Of a stretch of DNA of 64,000 nucleotides, positions 19,777 through 28,245 are shown one piece after another. Source of the DNA: DASZVB01 sp036272055 (lineage in GTDB: Bacteria; Myxococcota_A; Polyangia; Polyangiales; Polyangiaceae); NCBI GenBank assembly GCA_036272055.1, contig DATAZL010000044.1:1-64000 (forward strand). Direction: 5' to 3'. Positions within the stretch are counted from its first letter, which is position 1, and every line of letters starts with the position of its first letter. Below the pieces are notes generated by a model. The model had not been told where the DNA came from and did not search any database. It was given only the letters and a program-made list of their open reading frames with translations. A program made the position numbers and the translations under genes.

Positions 19777-20991
19777 ATGCTTCGCGTTCAGCAGAAGGTC
19801 GCCATGCACGTCAACAGGGCGGTGGCGACGACCATCCCGGCCCGGGCGCTCGACGACCTGAACTGGATGCGTGCCCTCGCCGCCGTCAACGTGCTCGCCG
19901 GCCATGTCCGGGGCTCGTTCTTCGTCGAGCTTCCGAGCAAGGCGAGCCTGTTCGCCCGGGGCGCGTATCTGCTCACCGGCTTCGGACATCAGGCGGTCAT
20001 CGTCTTCTTCGTGCTGAGCGGCTTCTTCATCGGAACCTCCGTCGTGGCAACGACCCGTGACGGAACGTGGTCGTGGCAACGGTTCGCGCTGCGGCGCTTC
20101 ACGCGGCTCTACGTCGTGCTGCTGCCCGCGCTGGCGCTCACCGCCGCGTGGGACTCCGTCGGGCTCTCGCTCTTCGGTATGAAGGGCATCTACATCGGTC
20201 AGATCAATGCGCCGTATCTGACGTTGCCCGACCTGAGAGAGACATTCACGCTCAAGGTGCTGCTCGGCAACGTCGCCTTCTTGCAAGAGCTCTTCGTGCC
20301 GCCCTTCGGCTCGAACGGACCGCTCTGGAGCCTGTCGTACGAGTTCTGGGCTTACCTTGCCTTTCCACTTTTATTTCGAGCGGCCCTGGGCGGAAGCTCG
20401 GTGTCCGTTCGCACGGCGTCGGCGGCCGCGGGCGTCGCGCTGTTCTTCGTTCTCGGGGGCAAGTTCCCGTTCTACTTCTCGATCTGGTCGCTCGGCGCGC
20501 TCGTGGCGATCGGCTTCAATTTCCGCCCGATGAGCGTGCGGAGCCCCGTCGTTTCCGTCGCCGCGACGGCGATCTTCACGATGGCGCTGCTCGTCGCGCG
20601 AGGGCAGCTCCTTCACCGCCGCCTGCTCGAAGACTTCTTGCTCGGGGCGGCGACGGCGCTCTTCGTCGCGGTGAGGCTCGCGGTCGCCAGCGGCGACCAG
20701 GCGCAGAACGACGCTGTTTCGCGCGCTTACACCCGGTGGGGCGACGTCCTCGCGGGGTTCTCGTACACCCTCTACGCTACGCACTATCCCGTCGTGTCGT
20801 TCTTCCAGGCAGCTCTGGTCGGCGATCACCGGTGGACACCGTCACCGTCCCGCGACCTGATCGCGCTCGCCGTCGGCGTCGCCATCATCGCTCTCTACGT
20901 CTACCCCGTCGCGAGACTCACCGAAGCCCGCACCGACGTCGTCCGGCGGTGGCTCGAACGCCGGAGGCTCCTGCAACCGCGATCCGCGTGA
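19777..20991 (+). CDS. OafA/YrhL-type membrane acyltransferase
   Basis: The 404-aa polytopic protein belongs to acyltransferase family 3, which O-acylates surface sugars using a cytoplasmic acyl donor. The motifs are LDDLNWMRALAAVNVLAGHV (with the conserved catalytic His), VIVFFVLSGFFIGTSVV, FALRRFTRLYVVLLPAL (R-R-x-x-R-x-x-P) and NGPLWSLSYEFWAYLAFP (W-S-L-x-x-E-x-x-Y). About ten membrane segments are expected. ATG 19777 is taken as start, but ATG 19804 has a better Shine-Dalgarno (AGAAGG five bases upstream) and would give 395 aa. It heads a plus-strand run with the methyltransferase, GT4 and epimerase genes. Confidence 0.88.
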   Translation: MLRVQQKVAMHVNRAVATTIPARALDDLNWMRALAAVNVLAGHVRGSFFVELPSKASLFARGAYLLTGFGHQAVIVFFVLSGFFIGTSVVATTRDGTWSWQRFALRRFTRLYVVLLPALALTAAWDSVGLSLFGMKGIYIGQINAPYLTLPDLRETFTLKVLLGNVAFLQELFVPPFGSNGPLWSLSYEFWAYLAFPLLFRAALGGSSVSVRTASAAAGVALFFVLGGKFPFYFSIWSLGALVAIGFNFRPMSVRSPVVSVAATAIFTMALLVARGQLLHRRLLEDFLLGAATALFVAVRLAVASGDQAQNDAVSRAYTRWGDVLAGFSYTLYATHYPVVSFFQAALVGDHRWTPSPSRDLIALAVGVAIIALYVYPVARLTEARTDVVRRWLERRRLLQPRSA

Positions 20992-21089
20992 CCCCGCTCC
21001 TTTTGCGTGGATCGCGTGGCAGTTCGCCTCGCACGCGACGCTGAGAGCGGGATTGCCGCGGGCAGACGCGGCGTGCTACTCGAAGCCCC

Positions 21090-21959
21090 GTGCATGCGTC
21101 GGAAGGCCCGCGTCACGCGCAACCCGACAACCTCGATCCCGCGACGGTGGACGGCTTCGGCGTCGAGTGGCAGCGCTTCGATCACAGCGGCCGCCCGAGC
21201 GCCGAGCTCGACGCGATCTTCGCCGATTATTTCTCGCTCTTCCGGTGGGAGCTCTTGCCGGACGGCGCGGAGGGGTTCGACGTGGGGTGCGGCTCCGGGC
21301 GCTGGGCAGCACGTGTCGCCCCGAACCCGAAGGTCGGCAAGCTCCACTGCATCGACGCGAGCCCGTCCGCTCTCGAGGTCGCGCGGCGCAACGTGGCGTC
21401 GTTCTCGAACTGCGAGCTGCACCTCGCCTCGGTCGACGCGCTGCCGCTCGCCGACGGCTCACAGGACTTCGGCTATTCACTCGGCGTCCTTCACCACGTC
21501 CCGGACACGCGCGCCGGGCTCGCGGCGTGTGTGCGGAAGCTCAAGCCGGGCGCGCCGTTCCTCGTCTACCTCTATTACTCGCTCGACAACCGCGCGGCGT
21601 ATTACCGCGCGGTGTGGCGCGCGAGCGACGCGGCTCGTCGCTCCATCGCCGCGCTCCCCGAGCGCGCCCGCACCGTGGTGAGCGACGTCATCGCTGCGAC
21701 CGTGTACTGGCCGCTCGCGCGAACGGCGCGCCTCGTCGAGCGCCTCGGGTTCGACCCGGCGGGGATCCCGCTCGCGTGGTACCGCGATCGCACCTTCTAC
21801 GTCATGCGGAACGACGCGCTCGACCGCTTCGGGACGCAGCTCGAGCAGCGTTTCTCCAGGGCCGAGATCCTCCAGATGCTCGAGGGCGCGGGCCTCGAGC
21901 GCATCGCGTTCCGCGAAGGGCCGCCGTACTGGTGCGCCATCGGCTACAAGCCCGCCTGA
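21090..21959 (+). CDS. Class I SAM-dependent methyltransferase
   Basis: The 289-aa enzyme has SAM motif I FDVGCGSGRWAARVA, motif II LHCIDASPSALEVARRN, post-motif ASVDALPLADGSQDFGYSLGVLHHVPDT (a Methyltransf_11-type LHHV signature) and LVYLYYSLDNR. The C-terminal 130 residues are helical with a final beta strand (PPYWCAIGYKPA), as in sugar or lipid methyltransferases. The acceptor is unknown. It starts at GTG 21090 and follows the acyltransferase by 98 bp. A GT4 gene follows after 27 bp, so a polysaccharide-modifying role is likely. Confidence 0.85.
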   Translation: MHASEGPRHAQPDNLDPATVDGFGVEWQRFDHSGRPSAELDAIFADYFSLFRWELLPDGAEGFDVGCGSGRWAARVAPNPKVGKLHCIDASPSALEVARRNVASFSNCELHLASVDALPLADGSQDFGYSLGVLHHVPDTRAGLAACVRKLKPGAPFLVYLYYSLDNRAAYYRAVWRASDAARRSIAALPERARTVVSDVIAATVYWPLARTARLVERLGFDPAGIPLAWYRDRTFYVMRNDALDRFGTQLEQRFSRAEILQMLEGAGLERIAFREGPPYWCAIGYKPA

Positions 21960-21986
21960 GGCGAGAATTCGTTCGAGACGCCAGCC

Positions 21987-23087
21987 GTGAAGAACAACGA
22001 CAAGAGCAAGAAGAAGATCCTCGTCTTGTGCCCGCACCCGGAGAACGTGGCTCCGGGGCAGCGCCTCAAGTACGAGCAGTACTTCGAATATCTGCGCGAC
22101 AACGGGTTCGACATCACCGTCTCGCCGTTCCAGACGAAGGCGCTGTGGAAGGTCCTCTACAAGCAGGGCCACGTCCCCGAGAAGGTCGCGTGGGTGCTCT
22201 TCGGCTATGCGCGGCGCGCGTTCGATCTGGCGAGGCTCCCCTTCTACGACGGCGCGTTCGTCTTTCTCCTCGTCACGCCGCTCGGCCCGGCGCTCTTCGA
22301 GCGCGCGTGCCGGAAGCTCGCTCGCCGCGTCGTGTACGACATCGACGACCTGGTGATCTTGAACCGGACGAGCGCGGCCAATCGCATCGTCGCGTCGCTC
22401 CGCGGCACGTCGAAGTACTTCTACATGATGAAGGCGGCGGATCACGTCATCACGTGCACGCCGTACCTCGACGAGGTCGTGCGCAAGCACAACGCGAAGA
22501 CGACGGACATCTCGTCGACGATCAACACCGACACCTACGTGCCCAAGGCGTCGTACGAGAACGACCATCGCCTGGTCATCGGCTGGAGCGGGAGCTTCTC
22601 GACGTCGCCGTATCTCAAGCTTCTGGCAGAGCCCTTGAGGCGCCTCAGGAAGAAGCTCGACTTCAAGCTGCTCGTCATCGGCGACGCCTCGTTCCAGATG
22701 GACGGCGTCGACGTCGAGGCGCTCCCCTGGGTCGAGTCGACCGAGGTGCGTGATCTGTCGCGCATCGACATCGGCCTCTATCCCCTCCCCGACGAGCAGT
22801 GGGTCTACGGCAAGAGCGGGCTCAAGGCGCTCCAGTACATGGCCCTCGGCATTCCGACCATCGCGACGGCGATCGGCGCGAACTTCCGCGTCATCGAGGA
22901 CGGGGTCTCCGGCCATCTCGTCAAGACGGAGGACGAGTGGGTCGACCGCCTCGAGCGGCTCGCGAGCGACGCCGCGCTCCGGAAACAGATCGGCCAGGCC
23001 GCGCGGAAGCGCGTCGAAGACAGATTCTCCATCAAGGCGAACCGGGACACCTATCTCGGCATCTTCCGCGAGGTATACGGCACATGA
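21987..23087 (+). CDS. Glycosyltransferase family 4 enzyme
   Basis: The 366-aa protein starts at GTG 21987 with a very basic MKNNDKSKKKILVLCPHP. The GT-B fold is supported by RLKYEQYFEYLRDNGFDITV (N-domain), VVYDIDDLVILNRTSAAN, VITCTPYLDEVVRKHN, LVIGWSGSFSTSPYL and the C-domain KSGLKALQYMALGIPTIATAIGANFRVIEDGVSGHLV. The last is a GT4-like donor site in which the usual E-x7-E is only partly kept (K-x-x-L-Q-Y-M-A-L-G). It probably adds a sugar to a lipid-linked glycan at the inner membrane. Donor and acceptor are unknown. It lies between a methyltransferase and a nucleotide-sugar epimerase gene. Confidence 0.85.
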   Translation: MKNNDKSKKKILVLCPHPENVAPGQRLKYEQYFEYLRDNGFDITVSPFQTKALWKVLYKQGHVPEKVAWVLFGYARRAFDLARLPFYDGAFVFLLVTPLGPALFERACRKLARRVVYDIDDLVILNRTSAANRIVASLRGTSKYFYMMKAADHVITCTPYLDEVVRKHNAKTTDISSTINTDTYVPKASYENDHRLVIGWSGSFSTSPYLKLLAEPLRRLRKKLDFKLLVIGDASFQMDGVDVEALPWVESTEVRDLSRIDIGLYPLPDEQWVYGKSGLKALQYMALGIPTIATAIGANFRVIEDGVSGHLVKTEDEWVDRLERLASDAALRKQIGQAARKRVEDRFSIKANRDTYLGIFREVYGT

Positions 23088-23130
23088 CGTACACTCCCGC
23101 GGCGGACTCAACCCACACCAACTGAGGCAC

Positions 23131-24117
23131 ATGGCAGGGCGAACCATCCTGGTCACGGGCGCGGCGGGATTCATCGGAAGTCACACGACCGAAGCATTCC
23201 TCGCGCGCGGCGACCGCGTCGTCGGCATCGACAACCTGAACGACTATTACGACCCCGCGCGCAAGCGCGCGAACGTCGCCGAGGTCAAGCAGGGCGCGCC
23301 CGATCCCTCCGCCTACGAGTTCGTCGAGGGCGACATCCGCGATCTGGTGCGGGTCGGGGAGCTCTTCGCCAAGCATCGCTTCGACGCGGTGGTGCATCTC
23401 GCGGCGATGGCCGGCGTGCGCATCTCGGTCGAAGATCCGTGGCTCTACTACGACGTCAACCTCACCGGTACGCTGAACCTGCTCGACGCGACGGTGCGGC
23501 ACGGCAAGCCCACGTTCGTGCTCGCATCGACGTCCTCGGCGTACGGCGCGACCGACGCCGTCCCCTTCGTCGAGACAGATCCGGCGGATCGCCCGCTCGC
23601 GCCCTACCCCGCCAGCAAGCGCTCGGCGGAGCTCCTCGGGCACTCGTACCATCATATCCACGGCGTGGACTTCACGGCGCTTCGCTTCTTCACCGTGTAC
23701 GGGCCACGCGGGCGCCCGGACATGATGGCGTACAAGGTGCTCGACAGCATCTACGTCGGCAAAGAGGTGCCGCTCTACAACGGCGGCCAGATGCACCGCG
23801 ACTGGACCTTCGTCACCGACATCGTCAGCGGGATCACGGCGGCCGCAGATCGACGCCTCGGCTACGAGATCATCAACCTCGGGCGCGGTGAGCCGGTACT
23901 GCTCAAGGACTTCGTCGAGTTCATCGAGAAGCTCGCCGGGAAGAAGGCGAACCTCGTCGACGAACCGATGACCGCCGCCGACGTCGCCTACACCTACGCG
24001 AACATCGACAAGGCGAAAAAGCTCCTCGCCTACGACCCGAAGATCTCCGTGCACGAAGGCGTGGAGCGCTTCTGGAAGTGGTACGAGGCGGCCGTCAAAC
24101 CGCGAGCAGCGTCGTGA
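23131..24117 (+). CDS. NAD-dependent epimerase, UDP-glucuronate 4-epimerase-like
   Basis: The start is set at ATG 23131, because the frame upstream overlaps the GT4 gene in another frame. The 328-aa SDR has VTGAAGFIGSHTTEAFLARGD, VVGIDNLNDYYDPARKRAN (the NDYYD of glucuronate epimerases), HLAAMAGVRISVEDPWLYYDVNLTGTLNLL, STSSAYGATDAVPF, YPASKRSAELL (YxxxK) and FFTVYGPRGRPDMM. These identify the Cap1J/LpsL-type enzyme that interconverts UDP-glucuronate and UDP-galacturonate. With the UXS gene nearby, UDP-glucuronate is evidently a shared precursor here. The stop overlaps the convergent aminotransferase gene by 23 bp. Confidence 0.9.
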   Translation: MAGRTILVTGAAGFIGSHTTEAFLARGDRVVGIDNLNDYYDPARKRANVAEVKQGAPDPSAYEFVEGDIRDLVRVGELFAKHRFDAVVHLAAMAGVRISVEDPWLYYDVNLTGTLNLLDATVRHGKPTFVLASTSSAYGATDAVPFVETDPADRPLAPYPASKRSAELLGHSYHHIHGVDFTALRFFTVYGPRGRPDMMAYKVLDSIYVGKEVPLYNGGQMHRDWTFVTDIVSGITAAADRRLGYEIINLGRGEPVLLKDFVEFIEKLAGKKANLVDEPMTAADVAYTYANIDKAKKLLAYDPKISVHEGVERFWKWYEAAVKPRAAS

Positions 24118-25198
24118 CGACGTGGTCGCGCTGCGCGTCGCTCATCTCCGGATAGAGCGGCAGCGAGAGCACCTCCCGGGAAGCGCGCTCGCTCTCCGGG
24201 AGCGCGCCCTCGCGCACGCCGTGACCGGCGAGCGCGCCGGTGAGGTGCAACGGGCGCGCGTAGTACACGCCGGTCTCGACGCCCTGCTCATGGAGCTTCC
24301 GGCGTACGGCGTCGCGCCGGCCGTCGAGCACCCGTAACGTGTAGATGGCGCCGTTCCACCCGGCGTGCCGTTCGACGATACGAAAGCCGGGCGCGCCCTC
24401 GAGCGCCGCGTCGTAGAGCGCGGCGTGACGGAGCCTCGCCTCGATGAACGCCGGCAAGCGCCGGAGCTTCACCGACAGCGCTGCCGCCTGGACCGCGTCG
24501 AGGCGGAAATTGCCGCCAACCGTGGTGAAGTCACCGCTCGCGTCGCGCCCGTGCTGGCGCAAGCTGCGGCAGAGCGACGCGAGCGCCGCGTCGTTCGTCA
24601 CCACGAGGCCCCCATCGCCGAGCGCGCCGAGCACCTTGGACGGGAAGAAGCTGTAACAGCCGAGCGCGCCGAAGGTGCCGAGGGCGCGGCCCCCGAGCGT
24701 CGCGCCGAAGGCCTGCGCAGCGTCCTCGACGACGGCCACTCCGGAGCGCGTCGCGAGGGCGACGAGGGCGTCTATCGGAGCCGCGGCGCCGAAGAGATGT
24801 ACCGGCATGATGGCCCGCGTGCGCGCCGAGAGGACGCCAGCGACGGCACCGGCGTCGAGCTGTAACGACCGGGGTTCGACGTCGGCGAACCGCGGCACCG
24901 CGCCGACCCTCAGGATCGCCTCGGCCGTCGCGAAGAAGGTGAACGGCGTCGTCACGACCTCGTCGCCGTGACGGACGCCGGCGGCGAGCAGTGCCGTCAC
25001 GAGGGCGTCGCTGCCGCACGAGACGCCGATGGCGTGCTTCACGCCGAGAAACCCGGCAGCGGCTTCCTCGAAGCGGTCCACGGCGGGACCGAGCACGAGC
25101 TCCGACGAGGCGACGACGGCGCCGATCGCGTCGGCGAGCTCGCCGGCGAGGAGCGCGTGCTGCGCCTTCAGATCGACCAGGGGAACCCGCGACGTCAT
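24095..25198 (-). CDS. DegT/DnrJ/EryC1/StrS sugar aminotransferase (WbpE-like)
   Basis: The 367-aa PLP enzyme has VPLVDLKAQHALL at the N-terminus, CGSDALVTALLA, VVTTPFTFFATAEAILRVGAVP, DAAQAFGATLGGRALGTFG and the PLP-binding Lys in CYSFFPSKVLGALGDGGLVVT. These match 3-amino nucleotide-sugar aminotransferases such as WbpE. ATG 25198 overlaps the stop of the WbpD-like acetyltransferase gene by four bases, so the two are coupled and probably act in sequence to make a 3-acetamido sugar. A WbpB-like oxidoreductase lies 3 kb away. PLP and glutamate are the expected cofactor and amino donor; the precise sugar is inferred. Confidence 0.9.
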   Translation of the reverse strand: MTSRVPLVDLKAQHALLAGELADAIGAVVASSELVLGPAVDRFEEAAAGFLGVKHAIGVSCGSDALVTALLAAGVRHGDEVVTTPFTFFATAEAILRVGAVPRFADVEPRSLQLDAGAVAGVLSARTRAIMPVHLFGAAAPIDALVALATRSGVAVVEDAAQAFGATLGGRALGTFGALGCYSFFPSKVLGALGDGGLVVTNDAALASLCRSLRQHGRDASGDFTTVGGNFRLDAVQAAALSVKLRRLPAFIEARLRHAALYDAALEGAPGFRIVERHAGWNGAIYTLRVLDGRRDAVRRKLHEQGVETGVYYARPLHLTGALAGHGVREGALPESERASREVLSLPLYPEMSDAQRDHVVTTLLAV

Positions 25199-25869
25199 GT
25201 CGCTCCCGGGACGACGCGCTCGACGGCGCCTGCGACGAGACGATACCGTTCACCTGTGGCGGCGCAGCTCGCGCGCCCTCGGGCGTCGAAGCGGAGCGGC
25301 TCGCCGTGACGGCTCATCCATCCGACGGCGCGAGCGGGCACGCCGACGACCAGGGCGTAAGGCGCGACGTCATGGGTCACCGTCGCGCCCGCGCCGACGA
25401 ACGCGCCCTCGCCGATGGTGACGCCGGGCAGGATCGTCGCGTTCGCGCCGATCGTCGCGCCGCGACGCACGACGGTCCGCCGGAACTCGCCGCGGCGGTT
25501 CACGTGCGCGCGCGGGTTCCGCACGTTGGTGAACACGGCGCCCGGCCCGCAGAACACCTCGTCCTCGAGCTCCACACCGTCGAACACGCTGACATTGTTC
25601 TGGAGGCGCACGCGAGCGCCGACCACGGCGCCGGAAGCGACGAAGCAGCCCTGCCCCACGACGCAGTCGTCCCCGATCACGGCGCCAGCCATGACGTGAC
25701 TGAAGTGCCAGAGACGCGTGCGTTCGCCGACGCGGGCTCCCGGATCGACCACCGCCGAAGGGTGGACGAGCGGAACGCCGCGGTCGTTACTCTGCGAGCG
25801 CGATGAACCGCGCTCGGGCTCAGACGCCCGGCGGCGACGGACCGTCGCCTTCTTCCGAGGCGTAACCAT
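25195..25869 (-). CDS. WbpD-like left-handed beta-helix N-acetyltransferase
   Basis: The 224-aa protein carries hexapeptide repeats from residue 36 (VHPSAVVDPGARVGERTRLWHFSHVMAGAVIG) to about 175 (GVTIGEGAFVGAGATVTHDV). The LWHFSHV and NNVSVFDGVELEDEVFCGPGAVFTNVRNPR wording is that of WbpD/PglD-type 3-N-acetyltransferases acting on UDP-amino-uronates or 3-amino sugars. ATG 25869 is the only start in frame and overlaps the end of the Wzc gene by 50 bp. The extra first 30 residues are basic and unlike the family. The catalytic His of the family is probably in WHFSH. Confidence 0.88.
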   Translation of the reverse strand: MVTPRKKATVRRRRASEPERGSSRSQSNDRGVPLVHPSAVVDPGARVGERTRLWHFSHVMAGAVIGDDCVVGQGCFVASGAVVGARVRLQNNVSVFDGVELEDEVFCGPGAVFTNVRNPRAHVNRRGEFRRTVVRRGATIGANATILPGVTIGEGAFVGAGATVTHDVAPYALVVGVPARAVGWMSRHGEPLRFDARGRASCAATGERYRLVAGAVERVVPGAT

Positions 25870-28078
25870 TGCGCTTGTAATAGTAGTAGTACTTGTAGCC
25901 GTACGCGGCGCGATCGAGATCGACGGCGTTCAGCACGGTGCCGATCATGTGGCCGCCGACGTTCCGGAGGGCACGGGCGGCGCGGCGAGCGACGTCCTTG
26001 GTCGTCTGGAAGGCGCGGACGACGAGGACCGTTCCGTCGACCGAGCGCGAGAGGATCGCCGCGTCGGTGACCGGCACGATGGGCGGGCTGTCGATGACCA
26101 CGCAATCGAACTGCTGCTTCAGGTTGTCGAGGATGCGGGCGAACGCCTCGCTGTGCAGCACCTCGGCAGGGTTCGGCGGCAGGGGGCCCGTCGCGATGAC
26201 GCTGAGGTTCGGCACCGACGTCTCGACGGCGAGGTTCAGCGAGGGGTTCGGATCGAGGAGCGCGGTCGTGATGCCGACGTCCTTCGACAGGCCGAACACC
26301 TTGTGAATACGCGGGCGGCGCATGTCGCAGTCGATCAGCACGACGCGCCGCCCGGCCTGGGCCATGGCGATCGCGATGCAGCACGCGACCGTCGTCTTGC
26401 CCTCGGACGGGCCAGCGCTCGTGACGAGGAGCGTGCGGTACGGCCTGTCCGGCGACATGAACAGGATGTTCGTACGGATGGCGCGAGCCGCCTCGGCGAT
26501 GCCGCTGCTCGGGAACTCGTGCACGACGAGCTCCGGCGCGGTCAACCCGGGCTCCGGCTCTTCTTTCCGGCGCTTGCCCCGGCTTGCGTACGCGGCCTTG
26601 CCGTTCGCCTTCTCGGAGATGCTCGGGAGGAGGCCGAGGAACGTGAGCCCCAGGGTGTGCTCGACGTCGGACGGCGTCTTCACGCTTCTGTCGAGCTGCT
26701 CGCGCCCGATGGCTGCGACGAGCCCGAGGAGAAGGCCGCCGACCAGGCCGCCCGCCATGTTGAGCGGCACGTTCGGAGAAACCGGGCCGCGCGGCAAGAG
26801 CGGTTTCTCCATGATGCGCAGGTTGTTGAAGACGAGCGTGCGCGTGAGATCGCTCTCTTTGCTGCGCTCCATGACGAGCGAGTAGAGCTTCTCGTTGTTG
26901 TTTCTCGCGCGGGCGAGGCGGTTGTACTCGATCTCGAGAAGATTCACGTCGAGCGCCTGGCTCTCCGCTTCGTCGAAGAGCTTCTTGATGCCGCCGGCTT
27001 CGTGGTCCATCTCGGCCAGATCGCGGTCGATCGCGCCGCGGATGTTGTTCAGCTCCTCGAAGAAGGCGCCCTTCACGTACTCGCGCCGGCCGATGACGGC
27101 CTTGACCTCGGGGTGCGCCTCGCCCTTGCCCATCGCCTCGAGGCTGTCGATCTGCTGCTCGGCAGAGATGTACGAGTTGCGCAGGCTCTGCAGCATCGGC
27201 GCCTGCATGAGCTCGGTCGCCGGAACGTTCATCGGATCTTCGGGCGTCACCTTCGCGAGCTCGTCGCGGCGCGCCTTCACCTCTTCACGCTTCGTCCGGA
27301 TGCTCGTGAGCGCGTCGCTCAGCATGCGCATCTCGCCGTTCAGCATGTTCGACTGATCGTTCATCGAGACGGAAAGGATGCTCTTCTCTTTCTTGTACTC
27401 GTGGAGGCGGATCTCGCTCGCCTCGAGCTCGTCCTTCAGGGAGCCGATCTGGCCTCGAAGCCAGTCCGCCGACGAGCTGCTCGACTCCATCGCGTCGTCG
27501 AGGTTCTGCTGGACGTAGGTCTCGACCAGGGACGAGAGCACGCGGCGCGCGCGGCTCGGATCGGCGTCCATGTATTTGATGACGGCGAGGCGGCTGTCGC
27601 GGAGCTGTTCGACGCTGAGCCGGCTCTGGATGACGGCCGCGGCGTCCTCAACCGTCGACTGGCGGGGCGGCAACGTCACGCCGGGCGCGGCGTTCGAGAG
27701 AAAGCCCGGATCGCGGTTCAATCCGAGGGCGCGGACCACGCTCGACGTGATTCGCAGCGACTGGATGATCCAGAGCTGGGTCCGGTAATATTCCTTGTTG
27801 CTCCAGAAGCCTTGCCCTGTATCGACGTACGTCTGCACGTGATCACCGAGGGGGCGGGGCTGCTGCGGGTCGAACAGCACCGTGGACTGCGCTTCGTAGA
27901 TCTTCGTCTGGCCGAAGGTGAAGAAGGCGACACCTATGGTGATGGCAGCCGCGACAGCGACGACGATGAGCCAGTTCTTCCGGACTGACCCCAGGATTTC
28001 GCCGGGCGAGAAGGCCGAGGGGACGTCTTCGAACGCCGCGGAGGCGGCGCTGGGGGGTACGTTGAGGGGTGTCGTCAC
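25820..28078 (-). CDS. wzc: Wzc-type polysaccharide co-polymerase with tyrosine autokinase domain
   Basis: The 752-aa inner-membrane protein has an N-terminal Wzz-like domain with TM1 near 35-55 (NWLIVVAVAAAITIGVAFF), a long coiled-coil periplasmic region at about 150-430, TM2 at about 455-475 and a cytoplasmic BY-kinase domain. Walker A is SAGPSEGKTT at 554, Walker A' LIDCDMRR at about 581 and Walker B CVVIDSPP at about 660. The C-terminal YGYKYYYYYKRNGY supplies the autophosphorylated Tyr cluster. It should control chain length and export of a Wzy-dependent polymer. No Wza, Wzx or Wzb is seen in the window. It is the first gene of a run with the WbpD- and WbpE-like genes. Confidence 0.93.
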   Translation of the reverse strand: MTTPLNVPPSAASAAFEDVPSAFSPGEILGSVRKNWLIVVAVAAAITIGVAFFTFGQTKIYEAQSTVLFDPQQPRPLGDHVQTYVDTGQGFWSNKEYYRTQLWIIQSLRITSSVVRALGLNRDPGFLSNAAPGVTLPPRQSTVEDAAAVIQSRLSVEQLRDSRLAVIKYMDADPSRARRVLSSLVETYVQQNLDDAMESSSSSADWLRGQIGSLKDELEASEIRLHEYKKEKSILSVSMNDQSNMLNGEMRMLSDALTSIRTKREEVKARRDELAKVTPEDPMNVPATELMQAPMLQSLRNSYISAEQQIDSLEAMGKGEAHPEVKAVIGRREYVKGAFFEELNNIRGAIDRDLAEMDHEAGGIKKLFDEAESQALDVNLLEIEYNRLARARNNNEKLYSLVMERSKESDLTRTLVFNNLRIMEKPLLPRGPVSPNVPLNMAGGLVGGLLLGLVAAIGREQLDRSVKTPSDVEHTLGLTFLGLLPSISEKANGKAAYASRGKRRKEEPEPGLTAPELVVHEFPSSGIAEAARAIRTNILFMSPDRPYRTLLVTSAGPSEGKTTVACCIAIAMAQAGRRVVLIDCDMRRPRIHKVFGLSKDVGITTALLDPNPSLNLAVETSVPNLSVIATGPLPPNPAEVLHSEAFARILDNLKQQFDCVVIDSPPIVPVTDAAILSRSVDGTVLVVRAFQTTKDVARRAARALRNVGGHMIGTVLNAVDLDRAAYGYKYYYYYKRNGYASEEGDGPSPPGV

Positions 28079-28106
28079 TTCACTTCCAAGGGCAATTTCG
28101 TGCCGA

Positions 28107-28124
28107 CGGCTCTTAGCAGAGCCG
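28107..28124 (-). promoter_or_regulatory. Small hairpin in the wzc leader
   Basis: CGGCTC (28107-28112) and GAGCCG (28119-28124) form a 6-bp stem with a 6-base loop, 29 bp upstream of the wzc ATG at 28078 and inside the 167-bp divergent gap to the oxidoreductase gene. It may be a leader structure. No promoter motif is convincing in this gap. Confidence 0.25.
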
Positions 28125-28245
28125 AACCGGCCCGATACTCCCAGGCGTATTGATGCATGGGTCAGGTCATCCGTTCAACCCTCGGGCCCCCTTTTTTCGA
28201 GCAAGATTGTGAGGCCGACCTCGAGACCCACCGGTCCGGGAAAGC

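Noticed and set aside
20978..21016. CGCGATCC and GGATCGCG inverted repeat after the acyltransferase gene, considered as terminator
   Set aside because: The loop is 23 bases and no T-run follows the stem, so it is too weak to list as a terminator.
28095..28110. Sigma-54 promoter GGCAC-GAAAT-TGC upstream of wzc
   Set aside because: On the minus strand the GG and GC elements are nine bases apart rather than ten, and the first T of TGG is a C, so it does not fit the -24/-12 consensus.
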